DNA from: Chromera velia
Taxonomy: Eukaryota; Sar; Chromeraceae
DNA length: 57,577 nt
Direction: 5' to 3'
Assembly: GCA_018398765.1 (NCBI GenBank)
Contig: JAHBMJ010001660.1
Coordinates: 48,819-106,395 of the forward strand
Positions 12,611-24,062 of this stretch are shown here, one piece after another. Each line of letters starts with the position of its first letter. Position 1 is the first letter of the stretch. The translations under genes were made by a program, and so were the position numbers. Under the pieces are notes generated by a model. That model made no database searches, was not told the origin of the DNA, and saw only the letters and a list, made by a program, of their open reading frames with translations.

Positions 12611-14602
12611 GATGGGCATCGTTTCGACTTCCCTCTTTCCCTGGCGCTCCGGCCCCGAAATTTCGTCTCCTCACCAGAAGCTGAAGGAGAAGGAGGGGAC
12701 GCGCAGCAGAACCACCAGGGGATCCCCCTGGGGTCTCGAGAGTTTTCACAGAGAGACCAGCAGATCGACAAAGAGGGGGCTACTTTCGAGTGTGCCCGTC
12801 TCCTCATTCAGCACGGAGCTCCCCTGTTCAGTCTGAACGCGCAAACAGAGTCCCCTCTGTCCTGTGCAGTCCGACACTGCACACAGAGAGACATCCTGCA
12901 GTCTCTGGCAAAGGCTGCAGCCAAAGACGATCTTCTGTCTTTTCGTTTTCCTCTCTATGCGGAATCCCCTCTCGACCCTTCCGCTTCAAATGGTGAGTGC
13001 CTTGCCCCTTTCCTCTGGACTGCGGTACAGCATCAGAACGGTGCCGCAGTCGAAGCACTCATAGGCGCAGGAGCAGATCCAAACGACCATTCGCAGAGAC
13101 TCTCGAAGTCTCCTCGTGGCGCCGTTAGGGGGGAGACGGAAGGGGAAGGCCTCTCTTTGAGGAGAGACGGTCATTCGATGAGGAGACTGTCGTTGTCGAT
13201 CGAGAGCGATTCTCCTCTCACGCTTGCCGTGAAGAGAGGAGACGCTCAGATGATCCCCTTGTTGGTTCACCTGGGTGCACGCGTGGATCTATGGGACGGT
13301 CATGGGGACTCTGCGCTCCATGTAGCGTGTGCGCTAGATGACGTTCCCGTTCTTCGGCTGCTTCTCCAATGTGCAAAGGAGAAGGAGAACAATTGGGAGG
13401 GGGGGCAGGTGACAAATCTGTCCGTCAAGGACAGCAAAGGAAGAAGCCCTGTTCATCTTGCCCGCTCAGCAGCTGCCTTCGCTGCCCTGTTTGAATACGG
13501 CGCCTCGCCCAACGAAGGCCTAGATGATGGCACCACGCCCCTCCTCAAAAACGTCCGACTAGGCAAGACCGACGCTGTGACGGTCATCCTGCAGGCGGGG
13601 GGGGATGTGCACGTGCAGGATGAGTGGGGTGAGAGTGCAGCCTCACTCGCAAATCGAGGCGAGATTCTGCGTCTGATTGTGGAGAAGGGGGCAGACCCGA
13701 GACCTGCAGTGATAAGAGCTGCACAGGGCAAGTCTGGAATTTCTGTCGAGTCTCTGCAGACAGCGTTGGGGGGTCGTGAGGCGTTGTGTGAGGTGTTGAG
13801 GGAACAGAACGAGGAAGGGAAAACGCCTTTGTTCTTCGTCTCCCGTCCTTCCCTTGTATCTGACCTGCTCTCTGCAGGTGCGTTGCCGCATCTCCGAGAC
13901 AAGGAGGGGAGAACGTTCCTTGATCAGACCCTCCTGAACGGTGCGTTGATTGAGGACGCTCTGAAGGGACAGACTCACCTGTCTGACCTTCTGACAGAGG
14001 CCAGAGACGGATGGAATTTCAAAGAAGAGGAAGTGAACGCATGGGCAGTTAGAGCTTTGAAACCCCGCATTGATCGCTCTGCTTCTGTTAGACAGGGGCA
14101 GGGGCAGGGGCAGGACGGGGGGGTAGGGTCTGAGGTTAGTCGTCTGTCGAATTTGACTCTCCTCAGAGGGACCCCCCTCCTGCTTGCTGCTGCAGTAGCA
14201 GGGGAGGAAAATTTCCTCACTCGTCTGCTCTCTTATGGAGCAAATCCGAAGGGCACAGATCGGAATGGAAGTTCGATTCTCCACCTTCCCCAAGTTTTGA
14301 TGAAACCTGAACTCGTTCATAAGTTGATTTCGTCAGGTGGGTTTGTGCAAAGTTTGGTGGCAGAGAAAGACGCAAAGGGCAGAAACCCTTATGAGGTTTG
14401 TGTGTCAATGGCGGCAGTCCATGGAGAAGAGCTGTCAGAAGCTCGGAAGAGAATCTCTATGCCGGGGGGGAGTGAGGCGGGACTTTTGGAAGATGCGTTG
14501 GTAGAAAGGGAGCTGTGGCACGCAGAGAGGAGTCTGGAGGGATTCCGATTGTCCTCCCATATCCTCAGAGAGGCAAGCATGCGTCTGAATAGAAGAGCTT
14601 GA
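10620..14602 (+). CDS. Large ankyrin-repeat protein
   Basis: The start is the ATG at 10620 (MTSAISLSADVLRDF). Supported exons: 10620-10721, 10836-10889, one ending at 11032 (acceptor unresolved), 11182-11258, 11310-11670, 11945-12472 and 12611-14602. Phases agree from 11182 onward if the donor at 11671 is GTCAGC. The last two exons encode 840 codons. Ankyrin-type repeats are visible: GADPNDHS; HGDSALHVACALDDVPVLRL; GRSPVHLARS with YGASPNEGLDDGTTPLL; GKTDAVTVILQAGGDV; GKTPLFFVS; and GTPLLLAAAVAGEENFLTRL with YGANP. Repeats are spaced by long low-complexity insertions. No catalytic domain, signal peptide or membrane segment was seen, so a cytoplasmic or nuclear scaffold role is likely. One repeat is split by an intron containing an assembly gap. 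The stop TGA is at 14600-14602. Confidence 0.8.
12518..12577. other. Assembly gap (60 N) inside a microsatellite intron
   Basis: The gap is flanked by (GTCT)n on the left (from 12473) and (TG)n on the right (to about 12607). It lies wholly within the intron between 12472 and 12611, so the coding sequence is unaffected. Smaller ambiguous bases occur at 30783 and 47269-47270, both in homopolymers. Confidence 0.95.
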
Positions 14603-16369
14603 GAAGCAAACTTTTTGTTCCCATTTTGAGACAAGGGGGTGAAAGTGGGGGCGTAGAATCAATCATCTTTTATCTCTCGCCCTTCACGAAAGAGGGCGCC
14701 TGCAGGCAGGCAGGCACTGTATTGTAGTCGGAAGGAAATTTTCGGTCTCAATGTATTGCATTGCATGACATGGCTTTCAAGAATTCACGATGCATGACTG
14801 CGACCCGTTTTTGTTCATGGGTCTGCACGTAGTTGTTTAAGCGAGGATGCATGCATGAATGGTTTCTTTCGATCATGGGTAACGAGGGAAGACCAGAGGG
14901 GTCTAAGGTTTCGATGTATGCGCAAATGTGACAAGGTTCCGCTGTGTTGCGTGGAGTGAAAAATTGAAAATGTGTAGTCGACAGAAGCAGCCACCATGTA
15001 GAAGAGGAGACCGCCGTTCTTTTCTTTCCTATTTGGGTGGTTAATGTGCGGGTGGGTAGAGAGAGTTTTTACAAATGGATCCTTCGTTCTGGTCCAACGA
15101 TGAGTCTCTCTGTGTCTCTTGTTTGTGAGCATGCATGCATACATGCTGGCCTTCTAATGTCATGCGAGAATTCACATCTATTCATACATGTTCTTATGGC
15201 TGTACTGTGTGTGTTGCGTCCCTTTTTTGAACGCTGCACTCGTTTTTGCTGCCCGGCGAGGGAAAACCAAATTCATCATCTGTATGTGAGGAGAGGTGGG
15301 AAGGGATCGAGAGAGATCATTAGGAAGAAGGACGTGTAAGTCGCTCCTTCAAGAAGGGAGTGAGGACAGACGAAGGAAAACTGGATCTCGGCCTGATTTG
15401 CATGACTGCATACGTTACAGATTGCTGATTACAAGTAGTTCGAGCTGGGCCGAAGCCCTAGACCTGTGTGCCAGTTTGTAGGCGTCCGGTTCGCCTTGCA
15501 TCATGCATGAATTCTTTTTTTTGTTTGTCTGCAAGTTGGTTAGTGCAAGGAGTGAAGGACAGGAAAATTGCACTGAAGTTCTTTCTGGCATCGATCTTTA
15601 TCAAGGAAGGGCGGAAGAGAAGGAGGGAGAACGGAGCAAGCAATGGAAAGTCGAAAACGTTCATTGAAGACTGACAGACTGCACGTCAAAGTGATGCCAC
15701 AATGTCGGACTGATCGAGGGGATGTGCTTTCTTGCTTTCCGCCCCCCCGTCTCTCTCGCTTCTCCTCCCTCTCTCTTTCTCTCTCTCTCTGTCATGAGAC
15801 CTTGCCGAATCGTCGTCCACTCTCGAATTTTCCTTCCTTCCTTTCTTTTTGAATCCACCCACCCACTGTATAAGAAACGGAAATTCCAGAAAGACTGGAG
15901 AGAAAGAGAGAGAGAGAAGAGTCGAGAGGTCGAGACAGGCACTCACTCTCGTGCCAGGATCGAAAGGCAGTCAAGTCAACAGGAGATCTCTCGAGACACG
16001 AAAGTCAATTCGAACAGAGCATGCAGAGATCCAAATTAAAAGATTTGTCGGACCAAACAGGAACCCTTCAATTGATAGGCAATCTCTCAATGCAAGACAG
16101 AAAGAAGGGAGCTGGTTCGTGCGCAAATGAATTCATTTCGACGATTTTGCTAGCGATTTTGGACTTTCTGTCTTTCTTTACATGTTGTTCTCCACTGCAT
16201 CTTTCCTTCCCCTGAGCCCTGCATAAATTTTAGTCCACTCACTCAATCATCAAATTGGGTGTCTGTACGATAGCCCTGTGCATCCGGCCGCTCCTCATTT
16301 TGCGGGTGCTGCCCTTTCAAGTCTAACGCTGAGTCCAACATCGCCCTCCACACGTATAGCACTGTTGCA

Positions 16370-16387
16370 CAGTGTCACGTGACACTG
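16370..16387. repeat. 18-bp perfect palindrome with CACGTG core
   Basis: The sequence cagtgtcacgtgacactg equals its own reverse complement and is centred on an E-box/G-box type CACGTG. It lies in gene-poor DNA. A transcription-factor site is possible but not shown. Confidence 0.6.
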
Positions 16388-17054
16388 ATCGAACTTATCA
16401 AAGAATGAAATCCATACATGGATCTAGGCATGGATCCTTCTTGTTGGCAGTCTTGCCGGGGCTTCTTTCTTCAAAGAAGCCTCAGCTTCAAGAAGGACAT
16501 CAGCCGCATCTGCGTGGGCACTGTTAGTGTAAGTTGCATGGCTGTGATAAAGCTGCGTACAAAGCTAGGCAGGTGCTACTCTAGATGCTACTAGAAGTGC
16601 AAGTAAGTACAAAAACGTGCATGCAGCTTTTAAACTACATATATATTTTTCCGAAAGACTTCTTCGCCAGGCGACGTCAACTTCCCTAACAACTTCCATA
16701 TACTAGCTTCTGTATTTTAATATTTACTGATTTTTCTAAATTTTGTGCCGCAATGCATTGAAAACATGTATCTATCTGATTCTATCAATAATAATACGAA
16801 TTTATCTAGCTCTGTATAATTCTAGGTATAATTATGTATTGCTTATTCATATTTGTTTATTTGATCTTCATTTATTCATACATTCATTGCTATAATTTGC
16901 TAAGCTTTTTTGAATTACATATATATAACTGAAATTAAATTATTCAATTGTAATTCCAGTAAGGCCATAAAAGATATCAAAAATCAATCTAAAAAAAAAA
17001 TAACTTAAACAATGAACATTATTATTGTTCCAATTAACTGATTTTTAATCTAGT

Positions 17055-17130
17055 TTTTAATCATCATCATCATCATTATTATTATTATTAATCGGTCTAT
17101 AGGCCATCCATCATCATCATCATCATCATA
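17055..17130. repeat. (ATC)n / (ATT)n trinucleotide arrays
   Basis: Runs of atcatcatcatc, attattattatt and a second catcatcatcat block are separated by a short unique segment. They lie in AT-rich intergenic DNA. Confidence 0.85.
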
Positions 17131-18198
17131 CGCCATCGCGATCGGCCTATGAATAGCGTTTGGCGGCAACGCACGACGCAGTTCGGTTCTTTACTTAATT
17201 ACTATATGTAACTCTGTTAAGACTTGGTTTAGTTTAATTGACATTTGAAACAAAATCTTGGCTGAAGTTCAAAACAGTCTTTTTGTTTAAGTACTCTTTC
17301 CTAGACTCTTTCGTACTTGTTCATTACTTCCATGCACATGACAAATCCAAACATACACTCTCCACCGTAGCTTTCCACCCTGAGGCTCCCTTCTGAAAGT
17401 TCCTTGTGCGCCGGCAGTGCCCCAACCAATCTACAACGATCGCCACGGTCAAGCATCTTTCAATGATCTTTGAGCTCACAATGGGGGCCAAGTCTCTACA
17501 ACTTCGTCTGACAGTGAAGCCTCAAGCAGGTTGAGCTCTGCAGACTGTTCGTGACAAAGCGCCCAGTCACGTTACCAGGCTTCTGCCGTTTGTTGCCTCG
17601 GTGGCTTTCTTTTCGATCTTACTCCAAGGCATGCAACAGGAGCTGCAAGTCCAGTGGCACGAGCAGTCCTCTGCCCGCGACCGGGAGGTCTTCTGCAAAA
17701 AGAGACCATCACAAGGACACAAAAAGATTGGCGTGAGAGTAGTGCTTGCTGGTTTACGCTAGCTACTACAGGATCATTCAACTGAATACATAGAACCTAA
17801 GGTCAGTCATCAAGCACAACCCACCAAAAAACCTTGTAAGCGACAGAAAAGTCTACGCAGAGATGAATGGAGAGGTCTTTGCAACAATCACTTACTCTGA
17901 AAGTTATGTAAAGAAATGCTGCTCCTCGTCTTGCAGTTGGTCTGCAGTTGTTCTCTCGATGCTTATCGGCATTTTTGCAGACCATATATACGGGGGATTT
18001 TGATGACTTCAAAATAGGAAAGACATCCAAAGAGCTAGCCTAAGGGTGAACATTCGATACACTGCCCAAGTGGAAAAAAAGTAGAGCTGTTCCTTATTCG
18101 ACATATGAATAGCAAGGCAAAGGCGACTGGCGCAGTCACCTTCAAGGAAAGTGTGCATCATGAGTCCTGACCTCATTTCTTTTATCCTCTTGTGACAG

Positions 18199-18937
18199 CC
18201 ACACATCAGCCGGGCCTCTGGGCCGATCTCAGCTGCACACATCTGCACCCTTTTGGAGATTCGTGCAAGAGGACAGAGACCCTCGGAGCTCCATTCCCTC
18301 CCAGGGGGCCTCCTTGATTCATTCATTGCCTCTCAAGAAGGTGATCCAGCGGTCCTCCCTCCGCGTTCTAGAGTAATCAATCAGCCTTCTTCTGCATTTA
18401 CTCTGAGTACACAGATAACACGTGGGCAGGCAGACACACAAGTAGACAGTGCATTCGTGAATAGATGCAATGAGGGACGTCGAGGAGAAGGAGGGCGGCG
18501 TGCAGACACCGTACGACTCATGCATAATTTCACCCTTAGGTGATCCAGAAAGGAATGGCAGAGACGGGAACAAAGTCTCAGAAAAGGGACAGGGAAGGAG
18601 CTAAGAGGGAGAGAGCTGCAGAAAAGCAGGAGAACGACGCGAAAAGATCCTGTGTCCCTTTTCGCCTACCTGCCCTTCGAGTTCCGTCTCCCAGACTGCT
18701 GCAGTCCCTCCCCAGAATCTGGATTCCGAAGCGATGTCAGAGGCACCTTGGACCAGATCGGAGGCCTCATCGCTCGAACGACAGCTCGTCCCGCGTGTAG
18801 GGGACCAACGCTTGCAGAGAGACCATGTCAAAGAGAAGGGAGAAAAGAGGTATGAACAGGAGAGAATCGATGACGCATATACACAATCAGAAAACAACAA
18901 ATTGCAGGAAAGATTGCAGTTTGAGAAGCTACCGTGA
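18199..18937 (+). CDS. Tentative charged coiled-coil protein (partial model)
   Basis: Three candidate exons follow pyrimidine-rich acceptors: 18199 to about 18350, 18540-18651 and 18705-18937. The last two agree in phase and read through a K/R/E-rich segment (KRDREGAKRERAAEKQEND) into an E/Q/R-rich helix ending QERLQFEKLP and a TGA. The first exon (ISAAHICTLLEIRARGQRP) does not match phase with the second, so the 5' part is unresolved. No domain was recognised. The minus strand of the same region also gives exon-like readings (for example around 18930-19075, EALGEGLGTDCEACQRP), so strand is uncertain; plus is preferred on acceptor quality. Confidence 0.35.
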
Positions 18938-19091
18938 AGAAAAGACGGAACCGTTTCCGCTGCACCGAGCTTTCTTGCTTCGTGAGGGCGTTGGCATGCT
19001 TCACAGTCTGTCCCCAATCCCTCCCCCAATGCCTCCAAGGATGACTTTCCGTGGTCTACTGCTCAGACCTGTTGCTTGTGCTGGCTTCTGA

Positions 19092-19700
19092 GCACTGAAT
19101 TGCACGCCGACCGGACTTGCAACAGAAATCACCCGTGGATTGCAAAAATGGGAAAGAGAAACAAAACGAGGAAATGAAAGAAGAAGCTGACCTGAACAAA
19201 ATGCTTTCTTGCGTTTGGCTTGTTAATCTTGCGCCACAGTGCGAGGGATCCGGTTCCGTGACTGTGAGGGGGCATTGAGTATCTGGGCTGAATATAAGCG
19301 GATTGAAAGCAAAATGGGTCAAGAGAAACAGGCAGATCAAAGAGGGACAGAGAGGGAATCTTGTTTTTGTCATTGGTCAAAGACTACAGACATGCACTGA
19401 CCTGACAGCATGCATGAGTGTGACGATTCGCATTCGCGCTTGATTGTCTGATGATTTGTGGTTGCTAGTGAGCGCTACGCAAAATAGAGTCTGAGTGAAT
19501 CATTGAGAATATTTACTGAGACAAAAAGCAACACAGCTTACCTCACTGCTTTAATTGAGTTTCATGGATGCATATATCTTTGTACGAAGGTGAGTGCTAA
19601 GATGCATGTCGCCTTTTCATAGTCAGACTTATTATTAATTTGCTCTTCTTTAAAGTTCAACTGTGACTCTTTCTGACTTTCATTCTTTCTTCTGGTGGAC
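19092..19700. other. Intergenic, no feature seen
   Basis: No coherent exon was identified on either strand between the tentative coiled-coil gene and the stop codon of the RING-type gene at 19701. Confidence 0.5.
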
Positions 19701-20506
19701 TTAAAGTTTGAGGGATCTAATGCCGTAACTTCTGAGTGCTGGAGAAATCTTTTTGACCACCTCCCTCTGCAAATTGCTGTCTTTTATCTTCCAAAGTCTT
19801 TCGTTCACTCCACGGATTCTTCTTGCATTAATTGTCTCGTTCCACCTCTGCCTATCTGGGATGTGTTCGAGTCTCTTTCCATCGGTGTGTTTTCCCCCCG
19901 GGCAAGAAGTCAGGTGCTTCTGCTTCTCAATCCCTTCCGCAAACAAATTGACGCAAAAAGCACAAAAATCCTCCCCACAAAAAGAACAAGTCACCACAGC
20001 ACATTTTTCAACGTCGACAAACAGGTCACCGCACGATTCGGAAGGGCATGACAAATTGATCACATCATTAATTATTTCATTTGCTATTTGTTCTGCCTCG
20101 ACTGGCCCGCTGCTTTCCACTGCTGCTGCGGCTGACTGTTCTTTTGCTGCTCTCGTTTTCTGAGCTATTTTCTCTTGTCGCTCTTTGACTTCTTCAACTT
20201 GCTGGAGCACCTTGTTGTAAAGTCCCTTCGTTTCTTCAGACAAATGGGGCAGAACAAAGTCATTTGGCAGCACAGCATCACATGTCATTCCCATGCATTT
20301 CGGTTGTCCTTTGTCTTTCATAAATTTTGCGCGCACATCTGGATTTTCGTAGTCTACTTTGCATTTTGAATTTAACCACCCATCCAAACATGCGCTGCAA
20401 TTAAAGTGCCCTCCTTGCAAGCAACAAATTCCCTCATCTTTGCCTCCATTTTCTTGACACACGCAGCAGTGCAGCTCTTTGGTGTCATTAGATGGACTTT
20501 CTGGAG

Positions 20507-20538
<32 letters not shown>

Positions 20539-21707
20539 ATAAAATTGGTTGGGGTGGCTGGTAGTGTGGGTTTTGATAAGGGGTAGGGTCTTGCCCTCCT
20601 GCTCTCTCTGGTCCGTGCCTCCTCTTGCTCTTCTCTGTTTCCATCGGACCTGGTACATGTGTGTACAAGCCAAATACGTATATACATATACACGGATATG
20701 ATTAGGTGTATACATACCTCGTATACATCAATATCTACGCATATTACCTGTCAACCAGGTTTGGCTCAGAACAATCTCATACAGAAAAGGCTCCACCAGC
20801 TTATATAGAAACTTGAAGTCACACGGCGTCAGGCAAAGAGACGGTTGATCATAGATGCAATCATGAGGAGGTCAGCATCTGTTTGACCACACACGACTTT
20901 GAGTCTCATCAACACACACACAAAATGTGCCAAAAGCAAGGACCAGACGTTCATGCAGGACAAACACTAGGACAAACAGTCAAACAACCACTCATGCAGC
21001 AACACGTGCAGTCATTTACTGACCCGTTTTTGTCCGAACGTCCTTTACCACCCATTGGGCCGTGTTTGCCTCCTCCGGGAAGGCGCGCCATGATCGTCAA
21101 CAACGATCCTTTTCTCAACCCACAGAAGCCGACAGACCAACTCGGTCTCATCAGTCTTCCTGCAAAGACGAACTGCTGCTCCTCTGCAATCCCAGCGACC
21201 GTGCCCGCTTGCTCCTCTGCTTTTCTTTTTACCTGCATGCACACAACATTCACAGAGAGACGCACACACACGAAGGTCGTTGCTGCTCTCACAGGCATCT
21301 CACTTCCCCTCCCCCAGATCTCACGTATGCGTGGAGGAGTCTATCCAAATTCGGAATGAAGAAGAGAGATGAAATGCAGGTGAATGAAGAAAAGCTCCGC
21401 ATGCAGGGCTGGCTGCCCACTTCAAGTGACTCGACCTCATGCAGTGTTTTGCTGTGAACGCAGAACCTTTCTTGAATCCGTCCCACCTTAGCTGCGACAG
21501 CTTTTCCAGACAGCTTCCTTTCTGTACGGACTGTGCGAGCGAGCGACTTAAAAAAGAACGTCAATATCGTAGCAAGCAGTCGTGATCGAACTTTGATGAC
21601 TGACCTTCCGGAGCGAGTCTGACTTCTTCACATTCAAACACACGAGGGCGTCGTTGCTTGTCCGAACAAAAATTTGGAGCGTCTCCTCCCGTCCTCTGGA
21701 GGTCTTT
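19701..21707 (-). CDS. Ubiquitin-like + RING/RING2-like protein (parkin-like outline), 5' end missing
   Basis: Exons in phase: 21605-21707, 21487-21546 and 21049-21232. They encode a ubiquitin-like fold: LQIFVRTSNDALVCLNVKKS matches the first hairpin, FVFAGR the central strand and LLTIMARLPGGG the C-terminal strand and GG. Exon 20748-20878 follows, then 19701-20500. The last exon has a RING-type cluster (CCVCQENGG...CCLQGGHFNCSAC), a helical A/E-rich spacer, then CPSESC...EKCAVVTCSFCGEDFC. The Cys in EKCAVVTC aligns by eye with the catalytic Cys of RING2 in RBR ligases (parkin, HOIP). RBR ligases pass ubiquitin from an E2 through that cysteine. The order Ubl then RING modules recalls parkin, but a full RING1-IBR-RING2 set is not visible. 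Exon 20748-20878 needs a one-base frame change to stay open. The start codon was not located. Likely an E3 ubiquitin ligase. Confidence 0.7.
20503..20552. repeat. (GTGTAT)n / (GTGT)n repeat at a splice acceptor
   Basis: On the minus strand this becomes (ATACAC)n followed by acacacacacctccag, directly before the exon starting at 20500 in the RING-type gene. Confidence 0.7.
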
Positions 21708-21730
21708 CTGCACAGAAGCAAAAAGCGGTA

Positions 21731-21913
21731 CTTAAAGTTCACAACACTCTGGAGTTTAAAGTTGAGAGGGGACACTAGAGTTTTAAAGTTGAGAAAGGAT
21801 ACTGGAGTCTTAAAGTTGAGAAGGGACACTGGACTTTTAAAGTTGAGAAAGGACACTGGAGTCTTAAAGTTGAGAAAGGACACTGGACTTTTAAAGTTGA
21901 GAAAGGACACTGG
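21731..21913. repeat. 27-bp minisatellite, about 6-7 copies
   Basis: The unit reads approximately ttaaagttgagaaaggacactggagt and alternates between ctt- and ttt-ending variants. It lies just upstream (minus strand) of the first recognised exon of the Ubl/RING gene, so probably in an intron or 5' region. It lacks the repeat/spacer pattern of a CRISPR array. Confidence 0.85.
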
Positions 21914-23086
21914 AAGAGGTGTGCACTGGAGAGTAAGCGATAGGTTGAGAACAAGAGATGACGTCAAAGCGGCAGGACCCCAGGCACTGAATTGAGCAAC
22001 TCTGAGACCTTAAGAAAGAACTCCGAAAGCAATCAAGTTTTGGGAGAACAATTTCGAAACGTTGGACAATTGTCAAACTGCCAGGATGAAAACACAGCGA
22101 ATCTGGTGACGCGCATGCAGTCGAATTATATTCAACACACTCGTCTGCATACAGTCACGCATCACAGTCATGTCGCGTCCTGCTCTCATTTTTTCCTAAA
22201 TGCCTTTCTCCGTGGGCTTTCAGACACCCACGCTCCGTACCATCATTGACTCCTGAGGGCTTTCAGACACCCAAATTCGTCAAGTGACAGCGCAGACAGA
22301 GGAAAGGGGCAAGGACTACGACAACTTCTGCGACCAAGGGAAGACACTCAACGGTCAGAGCATTGCAGGGCGTCCATCTTCAGATTCCGTTTTCAAGGAA
22401 TCATCGAGTCCCCTGTGGGATTCGCAATGCATGTTCCATCACCGACAGCCTGACTCCTGTCATATGATTCTCTTTTCTCTTTTGGAAGTCTGGTTGCCTT
22501 CCCACCAAGGGGGCATGTATACAGGAGAACAAGAAGAGCACCTTCTTTCCATTGATCCGAACGCCACTGGAAAGTCTGGTTGTCTTCTCTTTCGATACAT
22601 GACGAGGGCATACTTCCAATCATTCTCCACTCTACAAATGAAGGCAGGCCAAAGATGAAAGCGACCTCTGGTGTCTCCTGGAGCCAAAAGCGTTTGCATG
22701 CACCTGCACGTACCAGAGGGTACAACAAGACAGCTAGGGAAGGTGGGCTTGACTTGCAAGAAGAAGTACTCATTCACGCAAACGAGACAGATCTCATACC
22801 TCTGTTTCATCGCATCCATGCACCAACTCACTCTGCACGAACCCATCCGAAACTCATGTTCTTGTCTATGCACTTATATGCCGAGCAACCCTGGCCACCC
22901 ACCAGATCGACCCCTTGGTTCCGTCTGTCCAGCCCTTTGCCGACGCGTGCACAATCAACAATGTCTTCCACCACGTCATGATATTATATGCACTATCATC
23001 AAGCCGTCCAACTTCACCCAGCTGCTACCGCAACGACGAAACAATTGCTCCATTTGCCCGCCATCTCGAATCATCCAACCATCCAT
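21914..23086. other. Intergenic, no recognised gene
   Basis: Overlapping ORFs on both strands at 22284-23378 do not give a consistent exon series. The 5' exon of the Ubl/RING gene should lie in the left part but could not be identified. Confidence 0.4.
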
Positions 23087-23508
23087 TTATACAAATAGTT
23101 CATCCACACGTATGTATTTGCTCAGCTGCATGTCTTCTATAGTATCAAACTTCTCAACAGCGATCCACGCGGTCCCTGCGTGTCCACAGCAGTCTCCCAT
23201 ACACTCATGCACAACAACTCTGCCGACTTTCCGCTTCCTGACGAAAAAGACGTTGCTCTTGCGCTTTCTTCTCTCCAGAGGCACCCGCCACCCCTCAGTC
23301 GCTTTCCACCTTGAGGAAGAAGTGCCTGCTGCAGTGGGCAGTCGGAGAGCACAAATGCATGTGCGGAGGTTTCAGTAAGTACAGACGCCGAATCCTTGCT
23401 TGATGGAGAGAGAACAAACGCAAAGGAAACAAGAAAGCAGAAACAAAGGCAGGGCAGACAGACAGACGGACGAACGGACAGGCAGGCAGGCAGGCAGGCA
23501 GACAGGCA

Positions 23509-23540
<32 letters not shown>

Positions 23541-23542
23541 AA

Positions 23543-23574
<32 letters not shown>

Positions 23575-23663
23575 ACGAAAAAACGAAAGAACAAAAGAAC
23601 GACAGAAAGGGAGAAAGGAAGAAAGAACGAAAGAACGAAAGAAAGAAAGAAAGGCAGGCAGGC

Positions 23664-23726
<63 letters not shown>

Positions 23727-23831
23727 ACGAAAAAACGAAAGAACGAAAGAACGACAGAAAGGAAGAAAGGAAGAAAGAACGAAAGAACGAAAGAAAGAAA
23801 GAAAGAAAGAAAGGCAGGCAGGCAGGCAGGC

Positions 23832-23871
<40 letters not shown>

Positions 23872-23874
23872 GGA

Positions 23875-23906
<32 letters not shown>

Positions 23907-23983
23907 ACGAAAAAACGAAAGAACGAAAGAACGACAGAAAGGAAGAAAGGAAGAAAGAACGAAAGAAAGAAAGAAAGAAAGAA

Positions 23984-24018
<35 letters not shown>

Positions 24019-24023
24019 CACGC

Positions 24024-24062
<39 letters not shown>

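Larger units (their letters stand above)
14603..18198. other. Intergenic DNA, no recognised gene
   Basis: ORFs over 14815-16215 have no coherent composition or splice pattern and are dominated by TGCA, GA and CT runs. From 16600 to 17300 the DNA is strongly AT-rich. A (CAT)n/(ATT)n array sits at about 17055-17130. ORFs at 17551-17781 and 17803-18030 could be fragments but have no supporting signals. Confidence 0.45.

Noticed and set aside
21731-21913. Possible CRISPR array
   Set aside because: Repeats are contiguous 27-bp minisatellite units with no spacers, in eukaryotic DNA.
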